DNA of 64,000 nt. Source: an uncultured Muribaculum sp. (GTDB taxonomy: Bacteria > Bacteroidota > Bacteroidia > Bacteroidales > Muribaculaceae). Positions 40,602 to 48,554 of this stretch are shown here, one piece after another. The notes under the pieces were generated by a model. The model saw only the letters and a list, made by a program, of their open reading frames with translations, had not been told where the DNA came from and ran no database searches. The stretch covers positions 1 through 64,000 of the forward strand of contig CAJTSK010000011.1 in NCBI GenBank assembly GCA_910578835.1, given 5' to 3'. The translations under genes and the position numbers were made by a program. Position 1 is the first letter of the stretch. Each line of letters starts with the position of its first letter.

Positions 40602-43600
40602 ATGACTTATATTGAAGATTTGGATTACGATGCGGCAGGCAAGCGGCTTGCTGAGGCACTGACCCGTGAGATTGTTGTGCTTGACGGCGCGATGGGCACC
40701 ATGATACAACAGGCAAATCTTACCGAGGAGGATTTTCGCGGTGAGCGTTTCGCCGGATGGGACCGCAAGCTGAAGGGCTGTAATGATGTGCTTGTGCTTA
40801 CGTGTCCCGATGTGATACGTGATATACATACCCGCTATCTTGAAGCGGGTGCAAGGATTATCGAGACCGACTCCTTTAATGGAAATGCTGCATCTCTTGC
40901 CGACTATGGACTTGCCGATGAGGTAGCGGCGATAAATGTCGCGGCAGCTAAAGTAGCGCGCGAGGCAGCCGATACATTCATGGCGAGTCATCCCGGCGAG
41001 ACATGCTGGGTGGCGGGAAGTGTGGGCCCTTCAGGAAAATCGCTTTCGATGGTGCGCGAGCTTGACAATGACGATGATGTCATTGACTGGGATTTTCTTG
41101 CCGATACATTTTATCTTCAATGTAAATCGTTACTTGAGGGGGGTGTCGACCTCTTTCTCATAGAGACAATATACGACTCGCTTAATGCTAAGGCGGCGAT
41201 ATGGGGTGCGCGGCGTGCCATGGAGAGTGTCGGCAGGCGTGTGCCGGTGATACTTTCCGTTACTCTTACCGAGTCGGGGCGCACTCTTGCCGGGCAGACC
41301 CTTGAGGCATTTGTGGTTACGGTCAAGCATTGCAATCCGCTTGCCGTGGGGCTTAACTGCTCTTTTGGCGCCGATACCATGATGAAATATGTCGAGGCGC
41401 TCCGGGATTATCCTTATGCGGTGAGCGTGTATCCCAACGCCGGTTTGCCTAATGCGATGGGAGAGTATGACGAGACTCCTGAAAAAATGGCTGCGAAGAT
41501 TGAGCCTATGCTCAGTCGCGGGCTTGTCAACATAATTGGCGGATGCTGCGGTACAACACCGGAGCATATCGCCGCAATTGCCGTGCTTGCAGCGAAATAT
41601 CCTCCCCGTAAGGTGCCGGAGGCGGTAGAAGAGATGGAACTTGCCGGACTTGAACCGCTGACAGTGAGCCGCGACCGCAATTTTGTCAATGTGGGCGAGC
41701 GGTGCAATGTCGCCGGTAGCCGTAAGTTTCTGCGCCTGATAAAGGAGCATAATTTCGGGGAGGCGGTTGAGATTGCCCGTCAACAGGTGGAGGCTGGAGC
41801 GCAGATTGTGGATATCAACATGGATGACGCGATGCTCGACTCGACTGCCGAGATGGCTTCGTTTGTAAGCCGCATCGGGTCGGAGCCCGACACGGCAAAG
41901 GTGCCGTTTATGATTGACTCATCCCATTGGCTCACCATTATGTCGGGATTGAAGCGTGTGCAGGGTCGTCCTATCGTCAATTCGATAAGCCTCAAGGAGG
42001 GAGAGGAATCTTTCCTGGAGCATGCACGCTATATCCGTGAAATGGGTGCTGCGGTGGTGGTGATGGCATTTGACGAGCATGGACAGGCCGACACATTTGA
42101 CCGTCGTGTGGAGGTGTGTCAGAGAGCTTATCGGCTGCTTGTCGAGAAGGTAGGGTTCAGAGGCTGTGACATAGTGTTTGACCCTAATGTGCTTGCTGTG
42201 GCAACCGGCATAGAGTCTCATCGCGATTATGCGCTTGACTTCATACGCAGTGTTGAATGGATAAAGCTGAATCTGCCCGGTGCAAAGGTGAGCGGAGGCA
42301 TAAGCAACCTGTCGTTTTCATTCAGGGGCAACAACTATGTGCGCGAGGCTATGCACGCGCTATTCCTCTATCATGCGATAGCGCGTGGACTTGATATGGG
42401 CATTGTCAATGCGGCTGCCATGATGCCGGTCGACGAGATTCCTGCTGATTTGCGTGAGGCTATTGATGATGTGCTTTTGGTGCGTCGTGATGATGCCACT
42501 GACCGTCTGGTTGATATTGCCGCGGCAATCAAGGAGAAAGCTGCCGATGCCGGAAAGAAATCGTCAGAGGCGGCGACGGCGACGCAATTGCCTCCTGTCG
42601 AGCGTCTTGAAATGATGCTTGTCAAGGGACATTCCGACAATCTTATTCCCCTGCTTGAAGAGGTGATGGCTAATCTCGGGTCGGCTGTAGCCGTGATTGA
42701 CGGTCCGCTCATGGCGGGAATGAACCGTGTCGGTGACCTTTTCGGTGAGGGCAAACTGTTTTTGCCTCAGGTGGTGAAAAGCGCCCGCGTGATGAAACTT
42801 GCTGTCGAGTGGCTTACCCCTTATATCGAAGAGGAGAGAAAAGGTGGCGGGGAATCATCGTCGGCAGGGCGTATGGTTATCGCTACCGTGAAAGGAGATG
42901 TCCATGACATAGGTAAAAATATAGTGGGTGTCATAATGAGTTGCAACGGTTATGACATTATTGACCTCGGAGTAATGGTGCCGGGTGAGGATATAGTGGC
43001 GAAAGCCATTGAATCGGGAGCCGGTTTTATCGGTCTGAGCGGTCTTATCACCCCGTCGCTTGAGGAGATGTGTAATGTAGCGCGGCTTATGGAAAGCCGT
43101 GGCATGACGATACCGCTTCTTATCGGCGGAGCCACAACTTCGGCTTTGCATACGGCTGTGAGGATTGCTCCCTGCTACAGCGGTCCCGTGATTCATACCC
43201 GCGATGCTGCTATGTTGCCGTCGGTGGCTCAGAGGTTTGGCAACCCGGCGACTTATCATGCCGCGGTCGAGGCTTTGCGTCAGGAACAGTCCCGTCTGCG
43301 TCGGGAATATGAAAGTTCGACGGCTGTAATCATCCCTTATGCCGAGGCGGTGAAAAGCGCGCCTCGCCTCGATTACGCTCCGGAGATTCCTGCCGCCACG
43401 GGTGTAATCGACTTGCAATTTAAAGTGAGTGAGGTGGCCGGGCTTATAAATTGGCGAGCTTTCCTTGCCGCTTGGAAACTTGATCCGTCGCTTGCTTCTG
43501 TCGCTGACATTCATGGCTGCGACCATTGCCGTGCGCAGTGGCTTGCATCTATGCCCGGTGAAAAAGTCAACAGTGCGGCTGAGGCTATGCAGCTTATAAA

Positions 43601-44291
43601 GGAAGCTCGGGTAGCCCTGCAGCGGCTTGAGCGTGACGGGATATTGATGAAGGCACGTGTGGCTTTACTTCCTGCAGGTTCTTGCGACGGCGATATCGTA
43701 TATGAATATGAAGGCAAGCGGCATAAGCTTTCCACATTACGTCAGCAAAAGCCCGGCGAACATGGTGAGTGTCTTTCCCTGTCCGACTATGTGGCTCCGA
43801 CATCAGATGACAGCCCGCTTCCCGACTATGTAGGCATGTTTGCCGTCACTTCCGGAAAGGTCGAAGATGTAATAGCTGCATATAAGAAAGGGGGCGATGA
43901 CTATAAGGCGATACTTTACCAGACTCTTGCCGACCGCCTTGCAGAGGCGGCTACCGAGCATATGCACCGCATAGTCCATGAGACGCTGTGGCATAGCGCA
44001 GTGAAGGGTGTGCGTCCGGCTGTAGGATATCCTTCATTGCCCGACCAGTCATTTATATTTGAGCTTGACCGCGTGATTGATTATGCCTCAATGGGTATTT
44101 CTCTCACTGAAAGTGGCGCAATGTCGCCGGCGGCATCTACATCAGGACTGATATTCACTCATCCGAAAAGCCGTTATTTCGCAATCGGCAAAATTGGTGA
44201 AGACCAGCTTGCCGATTACGCCCGCCGCCGGTCGATGGATGTCACTGAGGTTAAAAAGTGGTTATCAATCGGCTTGTCGGTCGAGTCGTGA
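40602..44291 (+). CDS. metH: Cobalamin-dependent methionine synthase MetH
   Basis: This 1229-residue cytosolic enzyme transfers methyl from methyltetrahydrofolate to homocysteine through cobalamin. All modules are present: the homocysteine domain (LDGAMGTMIQ; zinc Cys in GLNCSFGAD and GGCCGTTPEH), the pterin domain (FVNVGERCNVAGSRKF; NSISLKEGE), the cap and B12 domain with VKGDVHDIGKNIVGVIMSCNGYDIIDLG, and the C-terminal reactivation domain (residues about 920-1229) with RPAVGYPSLPDQS. Length matches E. coli MetH (1227). It converges with the next gene and overlaps it by 27 bases. Its substrate homocysteine is supplied by LuxS in this window. Confidence 0.97.
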   Translation: MTYIEDLDYDAAGKRLAEALTREIVVLDGAMGTMIQQANLTEEDFRGERFAGWDRKLKGCNDVLVLTCPDVIRDIHTRYLEAGARIIETDSFNGNAASLADYGLADEVAAINVAAAKVAREAADTFMASHPGETCWVAGSVGPSGKSLSMVRELDNDDDVIDWDFLADTFYLQCKSLLEGGVDLFLIETIYDSLNAKAAIWGARRAMESVGRRVPVILSVTLTESGRTLAGQTLEAFVVTVKHCNPLAVGLNCSFGADTMMKYVEALRDYPYAVSVYPNAGLPNAMGEYDETPEKMAAKIEPMLSRGLVNIIGGCCGTTPEHIAAIAVLAAKYPPRKVPEAVEEMELAGLEPLTVSRDRNFVNVGERCNVAGSRKFLRLIKEHNFGEAVEIARQQVEAGAQIVDINMDDAMLDSTAEMASFVSRIGSEPDTAKVPFMIDSSHWLTIMSGLKRVQGRPIVNSISLKEGEESFLEHARYIREMGAAVVVMAFDEHGQADTFDRRVEVCQRAYRLLVEKVGFRGCDIVFDPNVLAVATGIESHRDYALDFIRSVEWIKLNLPGAKVSGGISNLSFSFRGNNYVREAMHALFLYHAIARGLDMGIVNAAAMMPVDEIPADLREAIDDVLLVRRDDATDRLVDIAAAIKEKAADAGKKSSEAATATQLPPVERLEMMLVKGHSDNLIPLLEEVMANLGSAVAVIDGPLMAGMNRVGDLFGEGKLFLPQVVKSARVMKLAVEWLTPYIEEERKGGGESSSAGRMVIATVKGDVHDIGKNIVGVIMSCNGYDIIDLGVMVPGEDIVAKAIESGAGFIGLSGLITPSLEEMCNVARLMESRGMTIPLLIGGATTSALHTAVRIAPCYSGPVIHTRDAAMLPSVAQRFGNPATYHAAVEALRQEQSRLRREYESSTAVIIPYAEAVKSAPRLDYAPEIPAATGVIDLQFKVSEVAGLINWRAFLAAWKLDPSLASVADIHGCDHCRAQWLASMPGEKVNSAAEAMQLIKEARVALQRLERDGILMKARVALLPAGSCDGDIVYEYEGKRHKLSTLRQQKPGEHGECLSLSDYVAPTSDDSPLPDYVGMFAVTSGKVEDVIAAYKKGGDDYKAILYQTLADRLAEAATEHMHRIVHETLWHSAVKGVRPAVGYPSLPDQSFIFELDRVIDYASMGISLTESGAMSPAASTSGLIFTHPKSRYFAIGKIGEDQLADYARRRSMDVTEVKKWLSIGLSVES

Positions 44292-44675
44292 CGCTTCGAG
44301 TATCGGCAGATTGTTTTCGGTAGGGACGTAAATGACGGTCTTGTTGTTGAGGTCGCTTTGCTGGCGTACCCACAGATACTGGATATAGGTCGGGGTAAGG
44401 CTTCCGTTTTCGATACGGATTGCCTCTGCCGCTCCTTTGGCGCGTTCGATTTCAGCCTGTGCGTTGAGCTTTTCTGCTTCAAGGTTGGCTTTTGCCTCCT
44501 CGATTTTAATTTTGCGGTTTTGCTCCGCTTTGGCAAATTCCGCGCGTCCCGACATCTCCTGTTGCCATACATTATAGTAAGGAATGGCGATGAATGCGCC
44601 GATAATTAGCAAAACTCCTGCAATAATCACACCTGCCGTGGTGAGATAAATTTTAGCGTTGTTATTGTTGCTCAT
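44265..44675 (-). CDS. HflC/SPFH C-terminal-like membrane protein lacking the SPFH core
   Basis: This 136-residue protein has one N-terminal membrane segment (residues about 9-33, YLTTAGVIIAGVLLIIGAFIAIPYY). A charged coiled-coil helix follows (FAKAEQNRKIKIEEAKANLEAEKLNAQAEIERAKGAAEAIRIENG). The ending (TPTYIQYLWVRQQSDLNNKTVIYVPTENNLPIL) looks like the C-terminal part of HflC/stomatin-type proteins. The SPFH domain of about 150 residues that normally precedes the coil is absent. Such short forms may scaffold oligomers, but the role is unknown. It starts 3 bases after the N-acetylmuramidase stop, so the two are probably co-transcribed. Confidence 0.75.
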   Translation of the reverse strand: MSNNNNAKIYLTTAGVIIAGVLLIIGAFIAIPYYNVWQQEMSGRAEFAKAEQNRKIKIEEAKANLEAEKLNAQAEIERAKGAAEAIRIENGSLTPTYIQYLWVRQQSDLNNKTVIYVPTENNLPILEASRLDRQAD

Positions 44676-44678
44676 AGT

Positions 44679-45434
44679 CTAACGTGTTGATTTGGTTTTA
44701 TACTTTTTGTATGCTTTGGCAAGACGCTTGTGATAGCCGCGGCGTGCATATGACGGTCCGTTGTAGGCTCTTGCAAATCCTGCCCAGTCCTTTTTTCTCA
44801 GGTACTTGTCCATGCGGTTGGTCTTGATGAAATTGACAAAGAGTTCAAGCTGGTCATGCTCCGACCGGCTCATGAGCTCGATAAATTCACCGCGCGACGC
44901 CGCGCCACACTTTTTCCAGTTAAATCCTCCTATCTGAAACATGCCCCAGAACGTACCGTCTATCGCCGCTATTGAGTCTATGGACATTGCCGATTTGAGC
45001 CTTTCATGTTGAGCCGCCTGATATGAGCCGTATTTTCTTGTATCGGCGCGGTTAAACACTATGTGATGACTCTTCTTGTATTTATTGAGATTGATTCCGC
45101 GCCGCGATGCTGCACGACGAAACATCGTGAGGTCAAAATTGATAATCGGCTCTCCGGGAGCATGGAATCCTTGGTGGTCAGGTCCTGCTTCGATGCAGAT
45201 GATGGCTTTTATCGTGGGCACATCTACTTCGAGTTCCTCGGCCGCCTGCTTGAAGTCTTCTTCGGTAAGGCGGTGAATCACGTCATGATGGCCGTATGTC
45301 ACAGGAAAGGCAATCTCCTCAATGTCTTCAATATTTTCAAATGGTATGGAGTCGGATGTTACGGAGTCGGCAACATCTGAAGTAGTGGCGGTAGCCAACA
45401 GTGCGGAGATAAAAAGCGTGGCGGTTGTCATCAT
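44679..45434 (-). CDS. N-acetylmuramidase-family (DUF3380-like) protein
   Basis: This 251-residue protein has a short hydrophobic N-terminus (MMTTATLFISALLATATTS) that may be a signal peptide. The domain from about residue 60 matches the phage-endolysin N-acetylmuramidase family: FKQAAEELEVDVPTIKAIICIEAG with probable catalytic Glu82, then INFDLTMFRRA, TFWGMFQIGGFNWKKCG and the C-terminal WAGFARAYNGPSYARRGYHKRLAKAY. It should cut the glycan strand of peptidoglycan. No other phage genes are nearby, so this is probably a domesticated cell-wall enzyme. A 16-bp hairpin lies just upstream, and the SPFH-tail-like gene follows 3 bases downstream. Confidence 0.85.
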   Translation of the reverse strand: MMTTATLFISALLATATTSDVADSVTSDSIPFENIEDIEEIAFPVTYGHHDVIHRLTEEDFKQAAEELEVDVPTIKAIICIEAGPDHQGFHAPGEPIINFDLTMFRRAASRRGINLNKYKKSHHIVFNRADTRKYGSYQAAQHERLKSAMSIDSIAAIDGTFWGMFQIGGFNWKKCGAASRGEFIELMSRSEHDQLELFVNFIKTNRMDKYLRKKDWAGFARAYNGPSYARRGYHKRLAKAYKKYKTKSTR

Positions 45435-45452
45435 GGATGTATGATTTAGGAG

Positions 45453-45496
45453 TTACCGGTATGGAGACATGAAATTATAAGTCTCCATACCGGTAA
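45453..45496 (-). terminator. Perfect 16-bp hairpin between pepD and the muramidase gene
   Basis: TTACCGGTATGGAGAC (45453-45468) and GTCTCCATACCGGTAA (45481-45496) pair exactly around a 12-nt loop, 20 bases after the pepD stop and 19 before the muramidase start. No T run follows on the minus strand, so it may be a terminator, an attenuator or a processed leader structure. Confidence 0.6.
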
Positions 45497-45515
45497 AATA
45501 ATTTTGACCGAACGG

Positions 45516-46976
45516 TTATTTCTGCAGGTCGGCGACTTTTTTCAGGATAAGAGTAAGATGATTCCAGAATTTCTCTACCGCCGGGATATGCATCTTTTCC
45601 GAAGGAGAGTGTACGCCGCGCAGGGTCGGACCAAATGATACCATGTCAAGGTGAGGATATTTTGTGAGGAAAAGTCCACACTCAAGTCCTGCATGTATTG
45701 CTTTGATTGCCGGCTTCACATTATATAGTTCCTCATAAGCCTCACTTGCAATCTTCATGATGGTTGAGTTCATGTCGGGAGCCCATCCGGGATATCCGTC
45801 GCCGTGGGTCACGTGTGCGCCGGCAATAAGGAAGAGGGCTTCAATCTGGCGGGCTATGTCCCATTTGCGTGACTCTACGGAGCTACGCTGGCTTGTAGTG
45901 ACAAGGATAGTGGAGTTGTCCTGCATCTTCACTGCTGCAAGATTGGTAGATGTCTCGACAAGACCTTCGAGGTCGTGGCTCATTGAAATTACTCCGTGAG
46001 GACAAGCGTACAGCGACTTGATGAGGCGCTCGGCGGTATCGGAATCTATGGCATATTCAGGCTTCTCGACGCTCTCGATTGTGATGGTCATGTCGGGGTC
46101 GGTATGGGCGTATTCCTTTTCAACGTCAGCTACATACTGGTTGAAGGCTACCATTACCTTCTCCTTGCTTTCAGAACTTACACCGAATATTGCGTGAGCG
46201 GCGCGTGGTATCGCGTTGCGGAGGTTGCCGCCGCTTATTTCGCTGAGAGTCAGGACATGGTTGAGCGAAAGATTGAAAAGGAAGCGGGCAAGCAGCTTGT
46301 TTGAGTTGGCGCGACCCTCGTGGATGTCGCCGCCTGAGTGTCCGCCGCTGAGGTTGGAAAGCTCGATGCGGAACCAGTGGTTGCCGGCGGGAGCCATCTC
46401 TCGCTTGTAGTCAAAAGTGATTGTTGTGTCAACACCTCCTGCACATCCGATAAATATCTCGCCGTCATCTTCCGAGTCGAGATTGAGCAGGATAGTGCCG
46501 TTCATCATGTCGCTTCCGAGGTTGTTGGCTCCGGTCATGCCTGTTTCCTCATCAACGGTAAAGAGAGCCTCTACCGGACCATGTACAAGTGAATTGTCGG
46601 CCATCACGGCAAGAGAAGCCGCCATGCCTATTCCGTTGTCAGCTCCGAGGGTAGTGCCGTCGGCGTGTACCCAGTCGCCGTCGATGATGGTGGTGATGGG
46701 ATTATTGTCGAAGTCAAAGTTCTTGTTGTTTGACTCACATACCATGTCCATGTGACCTTGAAGTATCACTGTGGGGGCGTTTTCCTTACCCGGGGTCGCG
46801 GGCTTGCTCATGACCACGTTGCCGACTTCATCAGTCTTTACAGCTATATTGTGTTCCTTTGCGAAATCAATAAGGTACTGACGTATTTTTTCCTCTTTTT
46901 TTGAAGGGCGGGGAATCTGGGTAATCTGGTCAAAAATGCCCCAGATTAATTCGGGTTTGAGATCTTTGATAGTCAT
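45516..46976 (-). CDS. pepD: Aminoacyl-histidine dipeptidase (peptidase D)
   Basis: This 486-residue cytosolic M20-type zinc dipeptidase hydrolyses Xaa-His dipeptides such as carnosine. The metal site is readable as LQGHMDMV (His and Asp), TLGADNGIGMA (Asp), DEETGMTGA (Glu-Glu), NLDSEDDGEIFIGCAGG (Asp), and the late His in RGVHSPSEKMHI. The lid motif GGHSGGDIHEGRANSNKL is also present. Length matches E. coli PepD (485). No promoter with a perfect -7 element was found upstream. Confidence 0.95.
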   Translation of the reverse strand: MTIKDLKPELIWGIFDQITQIPRPSKKEEKIRQYLIDFAKEHNIAVKTDEVGNVVMSKPATPGKENAPTVILQGHMDMVCESNNKNFDFDNNPITTIIDGDWVHADGTTLGADNGIGMAASLAVMADNSLVHGPVEALFTVDEETGMTGANNLGSDMMNGTILLNLDSEDDGEIFIGCAGGVDTTITFDYKREMAPAGNHWFRIELSNLSGGHSGGDIHEGRANSNKLLARFLFNLSLNHVLTLSEISGGNLRNAIPRAAHAIFGVSSESKEKVMVAFNQYVADVEKEYAHTDPDMTITIESVEKPEYAIDSDTAERLIKSLYACPHGVISMSHDLEGLVETSTNLAAVKMQDNSTILVTTSQRSSVESRKWDIARQIEALFLIAGAHVTHGDGYPGWAPDMNSTIMKIASEAYEELYNVKPAIKAIHAGLECGLFLTKYPHLDMVSFGPTLRGVHSPSEKMHIPAVEKFWNHLTLILKKVADLQK

Positions 46977-47112
46977 TTTTTCAATGCTTTATTATGAGTA
47001 ATATTGAGTTTAAAAAGATTGATAATGTGTATAAATTTGTTAAATCTATCACATTTCGCACTCTAAGTTACAAAATAAAATTTAGATATTACCAAAATTT
47101 ATTTTCCTTTCT

Positions 47113-47120
47113 TATATTTG
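47113..47120 (+). promoter_or_regulatory. -7 element of the small membrane protein gene
   Basis: TATATTTG, a perfect match, ends 23 bases before the GTG start at 47144 and excludes longer readings of that frame. Confidence 0.65.
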
Positions 47121-47143
47121 CAGCGCAAAAACATAATGACGCA

Positions 47144-47284
47144 GTGAAAATCGTGATATTGTCAATAATCCTGGTCGCTTTCGCCATAGTGCTTTTAGGG
47201 GTGAAAGTGCTGTTTGTAAAAGGAGGTAAATTCCCCTCGGGACATGCCCATGACATAGCTGCTCTTCGTGGAAAAAGAAAATAG
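47144..47284 (+). CDS. 46-residue membrane protein, GTG start
   Basis: The reading from GTG 47144 is MKIVILSIILVAF-like at its start (coded V K I V I L S...): one membrane segment at residues about 2-23 followed by VKVLFVKGGKFPSGHAH and a basic end (ALRGKRK). Small proteins of this type, with a GVKVLFVKGGKFP-like motif, are frequent in Bacteroidales and usually lack an assigned function. The start is set by the promoter at 47113-47120. An ATG at 47136 opens a different frame that stops after three codons, overlapping the GTG. The OmpH-like gene starts 30 bases downstream and may share the transcript. Confidence 0.75.
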   Translation: MKIVILSIILVAFAIVLLGVKVLFVKGGKFPSGHAHDIAALRGKRK

Positions 47285-47314
47285 TAAACAAATAAAATCA
47301 TACCTTACACTGTA

Positions 47315-47911
47315 ATGAAAAAGCTCGCACTTTGTGCCAAGTCACTTATGCTTATGATGGCTCTCGTCGCCACTGCATGTACTAACAACGACGCGTCATC
47401 AACCGCCGCTCCTTCAAAAGAATCAACTTCGGAAAAAACTATTTCGGTCAACATCCGTTACATTGACGCTGATTCAATCGCCGCTCACTACAATCTTGCA
47501 AAAGATTTTAAGGAGGCTCAGATTCGCTCATTCAGCAAGATTGACAATGCCCAGCGTACCCGCGGTGCCGAACTTCAAAAGCTCGGTAACTCAATACAGC
47601 AGAAAGTCAATTCCAACGGTTATCTTTCTCAGGAGAGCTACAAGGCTGATGTGGACAACTTTAACAAGAAGCAGTCAGATGCTGAAAATTACATCGCAAG
47701 CCTGCAGCGTGAGGCTGAGCAGGAGATGATTCAGCAGCAGATGCAGCTCACTGACTCTATCGAGTCATTTATCAAGGAATATAACGCCAAGAAGCATTAC
47801 GATGCTATTCTTTATAAGGCTGCCGGTGTATATTTCAACCCCGAGCTTGACATCACCGATGAAGTAATCAAGGGTCTTAACGCCCGTTACAACAAGGTTA
47901 GCGAGAAATAA
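47315..47911 (+). CDS. OmpH/Skp-like periplasmic lipoprotein
   Basis: This 198-residue protein has the lipobox VATAC (Cys22), so it is probably membrane-tethered. A Ser/Thr-rich linker leads to the OmpH-like region: SVNIRYIDADSIAAHYNLAKDFKEAQ, a long helical hairpin (residues about 75-160), and YDAILYKAAGVYFNPELDITDEVIKGLNARY, which is the typical C-terminus. Skp-type proteins hold outer-membrane proteins during transit. The lipid anchor differs from soluble Skp. A good terminator follows. Confidence 0.85.
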   Translation: MKKLALCAKSLMLMMALVATACTNNDASSTAAPSKESTSEKTISVNIRYIDADSIAAHYNLAKDFKEAQIRSFSKIDNAQRTRGAELQKLGNSIQQKVNSNGYLSQESYKADVDNFNKKQSDAENYIASLQREAEQEMIQQQMQLTDSIESFIKEYNAKKHYDAILYKAAGVYFNPELDITDEVIKGLNARYNKVSEK

Positions 47912-47935
47912 GATTGCATCTCTACGGTAACGTAT

Positions 47936-47965
47936 AAGGCTATGTCGTCAGGCATAGCCTTTTTT
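47936..47965 (+). terminator. Intrinsic terminator after the OmpH-like gene
   Basis: AAGGCTATG (47936-47944) and CATAGCCTT (47953-47961) form a 9-bp stem followed by a run of six T. Confidence 0.88.
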
Positions 47966-48095
47966 GTTGCCATGCCGCAGGTTGAATGGCTGAACTTATG
48001 AACAGCGTGACACGTTTTATTTAAAAATAACAAAAACGTGACTGTTAAATGCCACTTTTTAACTATTTTCGCGTAACGATTTATTTAGAGAAAAT

Positions 48096-48539
48096 ATGGA
48101 ACATATTAAAGTGAAGATTATAAACCGTTCGGGTCACGGATTGCCGGCTTATGAAACTCCCTCTTCGGCGGGAATGGATGTGAGGGCATCGCTTAAAGAG
48201 CCGGTGACTCTTGCGCCGTTGCAGCGCGCGCTTATTCCCACCGGTCTTTATATACAGCTCCCCCACGGATATGAATGTCAGATTAGACCGCGTTCGGGGC
48301 TTGCACTTAAGCATGGTATATCGCTTGTTAACACTCCGGGCACTGTCGACGCCGACTATCGCGGTGAAATAGGGGTGATACTTATAAATCTTTCCGACCA
48401 GCCGTTTGTAGTTAACGACGGTGAGCGTATATGCCAGATGGTTATAAAGGAGTACACGCGTGTAGAGTGGGAGCCGGTTGACAGGCTTGACGAGACCAAG
48501 CGCGGTGACGGTGGATTCGGTCACACCGGTGTAAATTGA
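48096..48539 (+). CDS. dut: dUTP diphosphatase
   Basis: This 147-residue trimeric-type dUTPase hydrolyses dUTP to dUMP, keeping uracil out of DNA. The five motifs are present: [45 protein letters not shown] and [10 protein letters not shown]. It leads a four-gene run with a TPR protein (15-base gap), a DUF4292 lipoprotein and an EnvC-like protein, an arrangement common in Bacteroidales. TATTTTCG (48064-48071), one base off the -7 consensus, may be its promoter. Confidence 0.96.
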   Translation: MEHIKVKIINRSGHGLPAYETPSSAGMDVRASLKEPVTLAPLQRALIPTGLYIQLPHGYECQIRPRSGLALKHGISLVNTPGTVDADYRGEIGVILINLSDQPFVVNDGERICQMVIKEYTRVEWEPVDRLDETKRGDGGFGHTGVN

Positions 48540-48554
48540 TAAATCAGCAGGATT

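Noticed and set aside
40549..40602. Cobalamin riboswitch before metH
   Set aside because: The gap between tadA and metH is 53 bases, too short for the element, and it holds a normal promoter.
44679..45434. Prophage remnant around the N-acetylmuramidase
   Set aside because: No holin, tail, capsid or integrase genes are nearby, and the flanking genes are core metabolic genes; it is more likely a domesticated enzyme.
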